A DNA stretch of 5,683 bases, from assembly GCA_030824175.1 (NCBI GenBank), contig JAVBYH010000241.1:1-5683 (forward strand). Direction: 5' to 3'. The notes beneath the pieces are model-generated. The model did no database searches. It was given only the letters and a program-made list of their open reading frames with translations, and was not told where the DNA came from. Position 1 is the first letter of the stretch; every line of letters begins with the position of its first letter. The DNA comes from Bacteroidota bacterium. GTDB lineage: Bacteria > Bacteroidota > Ignavibacteria > UBA10030 > UBA8401. Made by a program: the position numbers and the translations under genes. Of this stretch, positions 1 through 5,668 are shown one piece after another.

Positions 1-116
1 ATCAGTCCCTGCCCCGTCTTGTTGGCGAGCCCCTTCATCATCACGGCAAGGTTGATCGGCCCGATGGGCACCGAGGTGAAAAATCCGATCACAAATCCAA
101 CAATGAGAGCAATCAT
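1..116 (-). CDS. LysE/RhtB-family amino-acid exporter, N-terminal fragment (runs off the window)
   Basis: Only the first 38 residues lie in the window. They form a hydrophobic first helix (MIALIVGFVIGFF) followed by S-V-P-I-G-P-I-N-L and a G-L-A-N-K-T-G-Q-G-L tail. The small-residue G-x-x-x-G-x-x-x-S-x-P-x-G-P block, then a short basic turn and GL, is the N-terminal signature of the LysE/RhtB translocators. These are inner-membrane proteins of about 200 residues that export amino acids or similar small metabolites. The start is the ATG at 116-114. An in-frame stop (131-129) lies just upstream, so no long extension is possible; a TTG directly before the ATG is the only other option. No clear ribosome-binding site is visible. 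The gene lies 51 nt downstream of dusB on the same strand, so co-transcription is possible. The substrate cannot be inferred. Confidence 0.75.
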   Translation of the reverse strand, partial: MIALIVGFVIGFFTSVPIGPINLAVMMKGLANKTGQGL

Positions 117-127
117 CAAATCAAGGA

Positions 128-158
128 TTCATGCGAGTCGAGCAGGCCCGCATATGAA
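128..158. repeat. Imperfect inverted repeat between dusB and the LysE-family gene
   Basis: TTCATGCG (128-135) faces CGCATATGAA (149-158). The arms pair except for a two-base bulge and enclose about 13 nt. It fills most of the 51-nt gap ahead of the LysE-family start codon. No T-run follows on either strand, so it does not look like an intrinsic terminator. It could be an operator or an mRNA hairpin near the translation start, or chance. Confidence is low. Confidence 0.2.
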
Positions 159-159
159 T

Positions 160-190
160 AAAAACGATCAGACGGCCGGTGTACCGGCCG
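160..190 (-). terminator. Weak candidate terminator or mRNA 3' hairpin at the end of dusB
   Basis: CGGCCGG (184-190 on the minus strand, read leftwards) pairs perfectly with CCGGCCG (173-179) around a 4-nt loop. This gives a very stable 7-bp GC stem inside the last codons of dusB. A run of five T follows at 164-160 on the minus strand, but eight bases that include the TGA stop separate stem and T-run. A canonical intrinsic terminator has the T-run directly at the stem, so this is at best a poor terminator and may instead protect or pause the transcript. Confidence 0.25.
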
Positions 191-1163
191 CAACTTCCTG
201 CGCACGGGTGTCGGCGAAGATCTGCAATTGCTCCAAGAGCGGATTCATCTCCAGATATTGCATCAGACTGATACGAAATTTAACAACATTTGGGATGCCG
301 TGCAAATATCCCGCGTAATGTTTCCGCATTTCGAGAACGCCGCGCCGCTCGCCCTTGTACTCGACCGCGAGCCGCATATGCTCCATGCACAGACCGATCC
401 GTTCCTGGACCGTCGCTTCGGGCATGAGTTCACCCGTCTGAAAATAATGTTTCGTCTGCCTGAAGATCCACGGATTGTCGATCGCCCCGCGCCCGATCAT
501 GACGCCGTCGCAGCCGGATTCGTCGACGACGCGCTTGATCTGCGCCGGTTCCACGAGACTTCCGTTGACGATCACGGGCATCTTCACCGCCGCCTTGATG
601 AGCGGTATCCACGAATAATCCGGGTCGCCCGAGTGTCCCTGGCCGCGCGTGCGGCAATGGATTGTGAGGGCCTGCACGCCGTTCTGTTCGAGCATCTTGG
701 CCACTTCGACGATCTGAATGGACTTGTCATCCCACCCCAGGCGCGTCTTCACGGTGACCGGCTTCGTCGTGTTCTTCACGACGCCCGCGACGATCGCCTC
801 CATGCGCGGAATGTCCTTCAACAATCCGGCACCCGCTCCGCGCGCCACGACATCCTTCACCCAGCAGCCGGCGTTGATATCCACGAAGTCGGGATTCATT
901 TCGTCGGCCATCCGCGCCGCGCCCTCCATCGCCTCCTGGTTGCTGCCGTAGATCTGTATCCCCAGCGGCCGCTCCTCTTCCGTGAAGTACATCTTCTGGG
1001 CGGTTTTTTTGTTGTTGCGCACGAGCCCGTCCGAGTTCACAAATTCCGTGAACAGGATGTCGGCGCCCAGGCGCTTGCAGATGAGCCTGAACGGAAGGTC
1101 CGTCACGTCCTCCATCGGAGCGAGGATGAGCGGGCAGTCGATCGATGTGTTTCCTAGCATCAT
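168..1163 (-). CDS. dusB: tRNA-dihydrouridine synthase, DusB/NifR3 type
   Basis: A 331-residue FMN enzyme of the cytosol that reduces specific uridines in the tRNA D-loop to dihydrouridine with NAD(P)H. The TIM-barrel motifs occur in the usual order: PLILAPMEDVTD (11-22), GIQIYG (68-73), the catalytic-cysteine loop INAGCWVKDV with Cys100, VTVKTRLGW with Lys139, TIHCRTR with His169 and Arg171, VNG with Asn200, and the FMN-phosphate loop MIGRGAIDNPWIF (222-234). The C-terminal helical tRNA-binding domain follows (TGELMPE, then MRKHYAGYLHG). Length and the IDNPWIF and HY.QTGEL.P segments fit DusB. The catalytic loop has GCW where E. coli DusB has GCP. I chose the ATG at 1163 because homology begins just after it. 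The ATG at 1208 would add 15 residues encoded partly by a run of nine T, and the ATG at 1160 is equally possible. No clear Shine-Dalgarno sequence or promoter is visible. The gene may be read through from the isocitrate dehydrogenase gene. Confidence 0.93.
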   Translation of the reverse strand: MMLGNTSIDCPLILAPMEDVTDLPFRLICKRLGADILFTEFVNSDGLVRNNKKTAQKMYFTEEERPLGIQIYGSNQEAMEGAARMADEMNPDFVDINAGCWVKDVVARGAGAGLLKDIPRMEAIVAGVVKNTTKPVTVKTRLGWDDKSIQIVEVAKMLEQNGVQALTIHCRTRGQGHSGDPDYSWIPLIKAAVKMPVIVNGSLVEPAQIKRVVDESGCDGVMIGRGAIDNPWIFRQTKHYFQTGELMPEATVQERIGLCMEHMRLAVEYKGERRGVLEMRKHYAGYLHGIPNVVKFRISLMQYLEMNPLLEQLQIFADTRAQEVAAGTPAV

Positions 1164-1228
1164 ACGTGAGACACCGTAAAAATGATTCAAAAAAAAAGCA
1201 GATGACATCGAATGTGAATGGAGAGCAC

Positions 1229-1307
1229 TGTAGGGCGAAACGGCGTTTCGCCCCGGTTCAACCGTAGTACTGTCGTTCGCAAAGGCGAAATATCATTTCG
1301 CCCTACA
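1229..1307. repeat. 79-bp palindromic element with 12-bp terminal inverted repeats (MITE/REP-like)
   Basis: The element is bounded by TGTAGGGCGAAA (1229-1240) and its exact reverse complement TTTCGCCCTACA (1296-1307). Each end also forms its own hairpin with the same arm: GGGCGAAA-CGGCG-TTTCGCCC (1233-1253) and GGCGAAAT-ATC-ATTTCGCC (1284-1302). The middle holds a small dyad, CGGTT-C-AACCG (1254-1264), and AGTACT (1266-1271). It can therefore fold as one long cruciform or as a row of hairpins. It lies 5 bp past the isocitrate dehydrogenase stop codon and 65 bp before the dusB start. Short palindromes with GTAGGG/CCCTAC ends and GGCGAA cores recur as dispersed non-coding repeats in many bacterial genomes. 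Whether this one is dispersed here cannot be seen from a single copy. A TA occurs at both ends, compatible with a TA target duplication. No coding capacity. Neither hairpin is followed by a T-run, so intrinsic termination is unlikely; transcript stabilisation is possible. Confidence 0.8.
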
Positions 1308-1312
1308 AAAAA

Positions 1313-2332
1313 TTATTTGGCAGCGAGGACGTGCTGAATGAGGACGTCGGTGAACTCGCGCGTGCCGATGCCCGAAACCTTGTTGATGTCCTTCGTCACA
1401 TACTTCCCTTCGCCGAGCGTCTGTTCGATCGCCGTGTAGATCTTGTGTGCCGCGGCCGGCTCCCCGAGATGCCTGAGCATCATCGCACCGGCGAGGATGA
1501 TGGCGCAGGGGTTCGCCAGGTTCTTGCCCGCAATGTCCGGGGCGCTGCCATGCACCGCCTCGAAGATCGCGGCGTTGGCGCCGATATTTGCGCCGGGAGC
1601 GAGCCCGAGCCCGCCGACGAGCCCCGAACAGAGATCGGAGAGGATGTCCCCGAACAGGTTCGTTGTGACGATCACGTCGTATTGATGCGGATTCAAGACG
1701 AGCTGCATCGCCATATTGTCCACGATCACATCCTGGCAAACGATCTCCGGGAAGCCGGCGGCGACTTCGCGCGCCACATCGAGGAAGAGGCCGCCGCTGT
1801 ATTTCATGATGTTCGCCTTGTGGACGACGGTGACCTTCTTCCTCCCGTTCTCTCGGGCGTATTCGAACGCGGCGCGCACGATGCGCTCGGACCCGAACCG
1901 CGTCACGATGCCGATCGTTTCCGCCGCGCTTTTCTGGGCATCGATGTAATGCTCGATGCCGGAATAGAACTCCTCGATGTTCTCGCGGAACATCACAAGG
2001 TCGATATCCGAGTACCGCGACGGCACATTCGGAAATGATTTCGCGGGACGCAGATTGATGTAGAGGTCGAACTCCTTGCGCAGCGCCACGTTCACGCTCC
2101 GGAATCCCTTGCCCAGTTGCGTCGTGAGCGGTCCCTTGAGCGCCGTCTTGTTCCTGCGGATGGATTCGACCGTCTCCTCGGGAAGCGGATCCTTGTACTG
2201 CTCGATCCCTGAGAGTCCTGCCGGCATCTCCTCCCACGATATCTCCACCCCCGTCGCATCGATCACGCGGCGCGCCGCTTCGACGATGCTCGGTCCGATC
2301 CCGTCTCCGGGTATCACAGTAATTGCATGCAT
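1313..2332 (-). CDS. icd: NAD-dependent isocitrate dehydrogenase (IDH/IPMDH family)
   Basis: A 339-residue cytosolic beta-decarboxylating dehydrogenase, most likely converting isocitrate to 2-oxoglutarate in the TCA cycle. IPGDGIGP (7-14) opens the fold. By comparison with E. coli IDH the substrate residues are present: Ser79, Asn81, Arg85 and Arg95 in GFRSVN..LR...LRP, Arg116 and Tyr123 in RENIEEFYSGIEH, Lys172 in HKANIMK, and metal ligands Asp205, Asp229 and Asp233. Ser79 and the REN-E-Y pattern point to isocitrate rather than isopropylmalate; homoisocitrate cannot be fully excluded. After HGSAP come Asp266-Ile267 where NADP enzymes have Lys-Tyr, which indicates NAD. Length fits the compact IDH3-like bacterial type rather than the 416-residue E. 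coli enzyme. The ATG at 2332 is preceded by GGGAG with a 7-nt spacer, and homology begins at once, so an upstream TTG extension is rejected. A promoter candidate lies 29 nt upstream. Transcribed away from the quinone operon. Confidence 0.9.
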   Translation of the reverse strand: MHAITVIPGDGIGPSIVEAARRVIDATGVEISWEEMPAGLSGIEQYKDPLPEETVESIRRNKTALKGPLTTQLGKGFRSVNVALRKEFDLYINLRPAKSFPNVPSRYSDIDLVMFRENIEEFYSGIEHYIDAQKSAAETIGIVTRFGSERIVRAAFEYARENGRKKVTVVHKANIMKYSGGLFLDVAREVAAGFPEIVCQDVIVDNMAMQLVLNPHQYDVIVTTNLFGDILSDLCSGLVGGLGLAPGANIGANAAIFEAVHGSAPDIAGKNLANPCAIILAGAMMLRHLGEPAAAHKIYTAIEQTLGEGKYVTKDINKVSGIGTREFTDVLIQHVLAAK

Positions 2333-2335
2333 CGG

Positions 2336-2347
2336 TCTGCTCCCATG
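2336..2347 (-). promoter_or_regulatory. Ribosome-binding site that fixes the isocitrate dehydrogenase start
   Basis: Read on the minus strand, GGGAG precedes the ATG at 2332 by 7 nt. It is one of the clearer Shine-Dalgarno sequences in the window and supports this ATG over the in-frame TTG codons further upstream. Confidence 0.5.
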
Positions 2348-2360
2348 TAAATAGGGATAT

Positions 2361-2389
2361 AATATACTCATTCGGGCCGCGAGTTCCAA
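2361..2389 (-). promoter_or_regulatory. Candidate sigma70-type promoter for the isocitrate dehydrogenase gene
   Basis: On the minus strand TTGGAA (2389-2384) and TATATT (2366-2361) are separated by exactly 17 nt. They match the -35 consensus at 4 of 6 positions and the -10 consensus at 5 of 6. The -10 box lies in the most AT-rich stretch of an otherwise GC-rich intergenic region. Initiation about 7 nt downstream would give a short leader of about 20 nt that still contains the GGGAG ribosome-binding site. Inferred from sequence only. Confidence 0.45.
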
Positions 2390-2402
2390 ACACCGGTCAA
2401 TG

Positions 2403-2432
2403 TTGCTTTCACGGCAAATATTCGGTACTTTG
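2403..2432 (+). promoter_or_regulatory. Weak candidate promoter for the ubiA-ubiX-ubiD operon
   Basis: The intergenic region must contain the plus-strand operon promoter, but no good sigma70 pair is visible. The best candidate is TTG (2403-2405) followed 20 nt later by TACTTTG (2426-2432). This resembles the Bacteroidota-type TTG/TAnnTTTG promoter, although the downstream box is one base short. It would give a leader of roughly 80 nt. Treat it as a guess. Confidence 0.18.
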
Positions 2433-2515
2433 GTAAGTTATGAACAAATTCCTCTCAGTCGGTGTTCAGATGCTGCAAGAGGGACCGACAATTTCACAAC
2501 CGCAGACGGCATTCA

Positions 2516-3340
2516 GTGAAAAAATACTTCAGTTTCATCAAGATCGAGCACACGCTGTTTTCGCTCCCGATGATCTACAGCGGCGTCTTCCTGGCATCCC
2601 GGGAGCAGCCGCCGACGCTCCTCCTTGTACTCGTGCTCACCGCAGCGTTCGGGGCCCGCGTCGTGGCAATGACGCTAAACCGGATCATCGACCGCGCGAT
2701 CGACAAGCGGAATCCGCGCACGATGAACCGCGAGCTCGCCAGCGGCACGATGTCGCTCGCACAGGGGTATGCCGTGCTCGCCGCCGGCTTCATCCTCTAC
2801 CTCGGCTCGGCGTACATGATCTCCCCGTTCTGCTTTTATCTGTCCCCAATTCCGCTCGTCATATTCGTCGGGTATCCCTATCTAAAACGCTTCACGCCGC
2901 TGGCGCATTTCGGTGTAGGCATGGGACTTGCGATGGGTCCGCTCGGAGGATGGTTTGCTGTGACAGGTTCGCTTGAGAACTTCGACGTGGCGGTGATCCT
3001 CCCCCTGTTCAATCTGTTCTGGGCGACGGGGTTCGACATCATTTACTCGACGATGGACGAAAAGTTCGACCGCTCGGCGAACCTCTACTCCTTCCCGTCG
3101 CGCTTCGGGAAAGAGACGGCGCTGAAGATCTCGGCGGCCCTCCATGTGATGGCGTTCCTCATGCTCCTGTTGCTCCTGTTCCACACGACGCGGGCCATCG
3201 TGGCCGTCCCGTTCCTGGCGCTGAGCGGCACGCTGCTTTTCCTCGAGCAGAAAAAATCGAACGATGTCGAGCTTGCATTCTTCAAGATCAACATCGCGGT
3301 CGGTTTCACTATTTTCTTCATGATCATGTTCATCCGCTAA
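2516..3340 (+). CDS. ubiA: UbiA-family aromatic polyprenyltransferase (quinone synthesis; UbiA/MqnP type)
   Basis: A 274-residue integral membrane enzyme that transfers a polyprenyl chain from its diphosphate to an aromatic acid. The two Mg-diphosphate motifs are present: NRIIDRAID with Asn55, Asp59 and Asp63, continuing KRNPRTMNREL, and the second motif DIIYSTMDEKFD with Asp174, Asp181 and Asp185, continuing into SFPSRFG. About eight or nine hydrophobic segments surround them, with a characteristic EHTLFSLP amino end. I chose the GTG at 2516 because family similarity starts at KKYFSFIKIEHTLF. An in-frame GTG at 2462 would add 18 unlikely, Arg-rich residues (CCKRDRQFHNRRRH). No strong Shine-Dalgarno sequence precedes either. 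It is the first gene of the operon, and ubiX begins 3 nt after its stop. The substrate is 4-hydroxybenzoate if the product is ubiquinone, or 1,4-dihydroxy-6-naphthoate if it is menaquinone by the futalosine route. The neighbours fit either; the long UbiD tips me to menaquinone. Confidence 0.9.
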   Translation: MKKYFSFIKIEHTLFSLPMIYSGVFLASREQPPTLLLVLVLTAAFGARVVAMTLNRIIDRAIDKRNPRTMNRELASGTMSLAQGYAVLAAGFILYLGSAYMISPFCFYLSPIPLVIFVGYPYLKRFTPLAHFGVGMGLAMGPLGGWFAVTGSLENFDVAVILPLFNLFWATGFDIIYSTMDEKFDRSANLYSFPSRFGKETALKISAALHVMAFLMLLLLLFHTTRAIVAVPFLALSGTLLFLEQKKSNDVELAFFKINIAVGFTIFFMIMFIR

Positions 3341-3343
3341 CAC

Positions 3344-3892
3344 ATGAAAATTGCAGTCGGTATCACAGGGTCCTCGGGCGCCGTCTACGCAGTGGACTTC
3401 CTTAAAAAGTCGGGCGCCGAAAAATATCTCGTCGTGAGCAAGTGGGGCAAGGTGCTGTTGAAGGACGAACTCGGCCTCTCGGAGAACGATCTCGCCCCGT
3501 GGGTGAAGCGGCAGTTTGCCGACACGGACCTTACGGCGCCGATCGCCTCGGGATCGAACCAGATCGACGCAGTGCTCATCCTGCCTTGCTCCACATCGAC
3601 GCTCGGCAAGATCGCAAGCGGATTAGGCGACACGCTCATAACCCGTGCGGCGCAAGTGGCTTTGAAGGAGCGCTTCAAGCTCATTCTGTGCGTTCGCGAG
3701 ACGCCTCTCTCCACGCTCACGCTTGAGCAGTGCGCGAAATTGTCCGCCTACGGCGCCGTGATCATGCCCATCTCACCGCCCCTGTATTTTGTACCGAACA
3801 CGGTGGACGAGTACGTCGGCGCGTTCACGGACAAGCTCCTGGGCATCATCGGCGAGCGCTCCGCACGCGGCTGGCGGGAAGAGGAATTATGA
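3344..3892 (+). CDS. ubiX: Flavin prenyltransferase UbiX (prenylated-FMN synthase)
   Basis: A 182-residue soluble flavoprotein that joins dimethylallyl phosphate to FMN, giving the prenylated FMN cofactor needed by UbiD enzymes. It matches the family from end to end: GITGSSGA (6-13) at the FMN phosphate site, VSKWG with Ser32, ASGS (68-71), the PCSTSTLGKIASG loop (81-93), TRAAQVALKER (100-110), VRETPLS (117-123) with Arg118 and Glu119, PISPPLYFVP with Tyr148, and a C-terminal RGW. Length is typical. The ATG at 3344 follows the ubiA stop by 3 nt without a visible ribosome-binding site, which suggests translational coupling. The 3' end overlaps ubiD by four bases (ATGA), so cofactor maker and cofactor user are co-expressed. 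In a futalosine-pathway organism this protein corresponds to MqnM. Family assignment is secure. Confidence 0.96.
   Translation: MKIAVGITGSSGAVYAVDFLKKSGAEKYLVVSKWGKVLLKDELGLSENDLAPWVKRQFADTDLTAPIASGSNQIDAVLILPCSTSTLGKIASGLGDTLITRAAQVALKERFKLILCVRETPLSTLTLEQCAKLSAYGAVIMPISPPLYFVPNTVDEYVGAFTDKLLGIIGERSARGWREEEL
3880..3892 (+). promoter_or_regulatory. ubiD ribosome-binding site and ATGA stop-start overlap
   Basis: GAGGA (3881-3885) lies 3 nt before the ATG at 3889, and the ATG overlaps the ubiX TGA as ATGA. The spacing is short for a Shine-Dalgarno site, but with the overlap it implies coupled translation from ubiX into ubiD. It fixes this ATG rather than upstream in-frame codons lying inside ubiX. 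Confidence 0.6.
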
Positions 3893-5664
3893 GTTTCACG
3901 GACCTCCAACAATTCGTGTCCCATCTCGAGGCGAACAACGAACTGAAACGCGTTCGCGTTGAAGTCGACGCCGAACTCGAGATCACGGAGATCGCTTCGC
4001 GCGCCCTGAGGGCCGGCATGCCCGCGCTGCTCTTCGAGAACGTAAAGGGCTCGCCGTATCCCCTCCTGATCAACACGCTCGCGAGCAGCCGGCGGATCGA
4101 GATGGCCCTCGGCACCGATCCCGACACGCTCGGGCGCGATCTCATCCGCTTCGTCGAACATGCGATGCCGCCGTCGCCGAAACTCCTGTTCTCCGAAACG
4201 GCGATGGTGAAACGCATGCTCCATTCCCGGCCGCGCTCGGTGCGCCGCGCCCTCTCGCAGGAGGTCGTCGAGACGCCGAATCTCGACGCGCTGCCGATCC
4301 TGAAATCGTGGCCCGAGGACGGCGGACGCTTCATCACACTGCCGCAGGTGTTCACGTACGATCCGGTGAACGGAAAACGGAACGTCGGCATGTACCGCAT
4401 GCAGCACTTCGACGCCCGAACCACCGGCATGCACTGGCAGATCCAGAAAGGCGGAGGCTTCCAATATTTCCAGGCGGAGAAACGAAACCTGGACTTCCCC
4501 CTCGCCGTCGCGCTCGGCACGGACCCCGCGATGCTCCTGGCGACGATCGCCGCGCTGCCCGAGGGACTCGACGAGGCCATGTTCGCCGGCTTCCTCAGGA
4601 ACAAACGCACCGATTTCACGAAGGCAACGTCCATTTCAATCAGCGTGCCGGCCAATGCTGAATTCATCCTCGAAGGCGTCGTCCGTCCGCATGAGCGCCG
4701 CATGGAAGGACCGTTCGGCGATCATTTCGGCCATTATTCCGCCGCGTCCGAGTTTCCCGTGTTCCATTGCACCGCCGTGACGCACAGGAAGAATCCCATC
4801 TACCCCGCCACCGTCGTGGGTATACCGCCGATGGAGGACAAGTATCTTGGCGACGCGACGCAGCAGGTGCTCGGCCCCTTGGCCAAACTCCTCCACTCCG
4901 AGGTGCAGAGCCTCTGGGCATACTACGAGGCGGGTTTCCACAACCTGCTCGTCGTCTCGATCGAGGAACGGTATCAGAAGGAAGCGATGAAGACGGCGCT
5001 CGGGCTCATGGGCACGCAGCAGTTGTCGCTCACGAAATGCCTCATCACCGTCCCGTCCGACGTGGACCCGCGCGATTTCTCCGCCGTGATGCACGCCGTG
5101 CGCGAGAATTTCGACCCGCATTTCGATTTCATGATGCTGCCGAAGGTGCCGCTCGACACGCTCGACTTCACGAGCTTCAAAATGAACCTCGGCAGCAAGA
5201 TGATCCTCGACGCGACACGCAAGCGCCGCGAACGCCGCACGCGCACCGATACGTCCGCGATGCGCCGCGAACTCGACGCGCTCGCCTCGCGCGACAAGAG
5301 GATACTCGACGTGAACCTCGTCGACGAAACCCTCTTGCTCATAAGGGTTACGGACGGCGGTGCTGATGTGCTTTCGTCCATCGTTCGCAGCCCCGCCCTC
5401 GAGGGCATCGCGCTCGCCGCGGCCGTGAGCGCGGACGTGAACATACACGACCGCGAGAATTACATCTGGGGAGTCTTCACGCGCTTCGACTGCGAGCGCG
5501 ACGTTCAATTTACGGAAACAACCCTCCACGGCATCTCCCCCGTCTACAAAGGCATGATGGGAATAGACGCCACGTGGAAACCGGGGTATCAAAAACCGCT
5601 CGTCATGACCGACACTATCGTGAAAAAGGTCGACGAGCGATGGGATCACTATTGGAAATTATAA
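3889..5664 (+). CDS. ubiD: UbiD-family prFMN-dependent decarboxylase, long form (UbiD/MqnL type)
   Basis: A 591-residue decarboxylase that uses the prenylated FMN made by UbiX to remove the ring carboxylate from the prenylated quinone precursor. Visible motifs: NVGMYRMQ with Asn165 and Arg170, TGMHWQIQKGGG (179-190), DEAMFAGFLR with Glu229, VPANAEFILEG (253-263), and MEGPFGDHFGHY (272-283) with Glu273 and Asp278. Arg170, Glu273 and Asp278 match the catalytic Arg-Glu-Glu/Asp set, and Glu229 the metal-binding Glu241 of E. coli UbiD. Gln186 stands where my alignment puts a conserved His. The protein is about 95 residues longer than E. coli UbiD (497) and closer to the H. pylori protein (about 616). 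The extra length comes from a second DV-FD-D/IDAT module near the end (511-564) resembling residues 386-445, separated by an Arg-rich linker. The C-terminus VDERWDHYWKL is family-like. Third gene of the operon. The substrate is inferred, not seen. Confidence 0.94.
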   Translation: MSFTDLQQFVSHLEANNELKRVRVEVDAELEITEIASRALRAGMPALLFENVKGSPYPLLINTLASSRRIEMALGTDPDTLGRDLIRFVEHAMPPSPKLLFSETAMVKRMLHSRPRSVRRALSQEVVETPNLDALPILKSWPEDGGRFITLPQVFTYDPVNGKRNVGMYRMQHFDARTTGMHWQIQKGGGFQYFQAEKRNLDFPLAVALGTDPAMLLATIAALPEGLDEAMFAGFLRNKRTDFTKATSISISVPANAEFILEGVVRPHERRMEGPFGDHFGHYSAASEFPVFHCTAVTHRKNPIYPATVVGIPPMEDKYLGDATQQVLGPLAKLLHSEVQSLWAYYEAGFHNLLVVSIEERYQKEAMKTALGLMGTQQLSLTKCLITVPSDVDPRDFSAVMHAVRENFDPHFDFMMLPKVPLDTLDFTSFKMNLGSKMILDATRKRRERRTRTDTSAMRRELDALASRDKRILDVNLVDETLLLIRVTDGGADVLSSIVRSPALEGIALAAAVSADVNIHDRENYIWGVFTRFDCERDVQFTETTLHGISPVYKGMMGIDATWKPGYQKPLVMTDTIVKKVDERWDHYWKL

Positions 5665-5668
5665 CCTT

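Noticed and set aside
228..1157. Long plus-strand open frame antisense to dusB
   Set aside because: It lies wholly inside a confidently identified gene on the other strand. Its product is rich in Arg, His and Asp with no recognisable motif, as expected of a shadow frame in GC-rich DNA.
1164..1208. N-terminal extension of DusB from the ATG at 1208
   Set aside because: The extra 15 residues are partly encoded by a nine-base homopolymer and precede the point where Dus similarity starts. A start at 1163 or 1160 fits the family better.
1229..1307. Palindromic element as an intrinsic terminator of the isocitrate dehydrogenase gene
   Set aside because: Read leftwards, the last stem is followed by CTACAGTGC rather than a T-run. 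The only long T-run (nine bases, 1197-1189) is more than 30 nt further on.
1293..2393. Minus-strand open frame of about 366 codons overlapping the isocitrate dehydrogenase gene in another frame
   Set aside because: It is slightly longer than the real gene but encodes a low-complexity Arg/Gly-rich product. The other frame contains the complete set of IDH active-site residues and a ribosome-binding site.
2462..2515. N-terminal extension of UbiA from an upstream in-frame GTG
   Set aside because: The added residues are rich in Arg and Cys, unlike the family's short amino end. There is no ribosome-binding site, and similarity begins at the GTG at 2516.
2440..2976. Plus-strand ATG frame beginning upstream of ubiA
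   Set aside because: It starts plausibly at MNKFLSVGVQM but soon becomes the Arg-rich out-of-frame reading of ubiA. No independent support.
4636..5649. Long minus-strand open frame antisense to ubiD
   Set aside because: Its product is a His/Arg/Glu-rich sequence with no family motif. The plus strand carries a full UbiD with catalytic residues, so this is a shadow.
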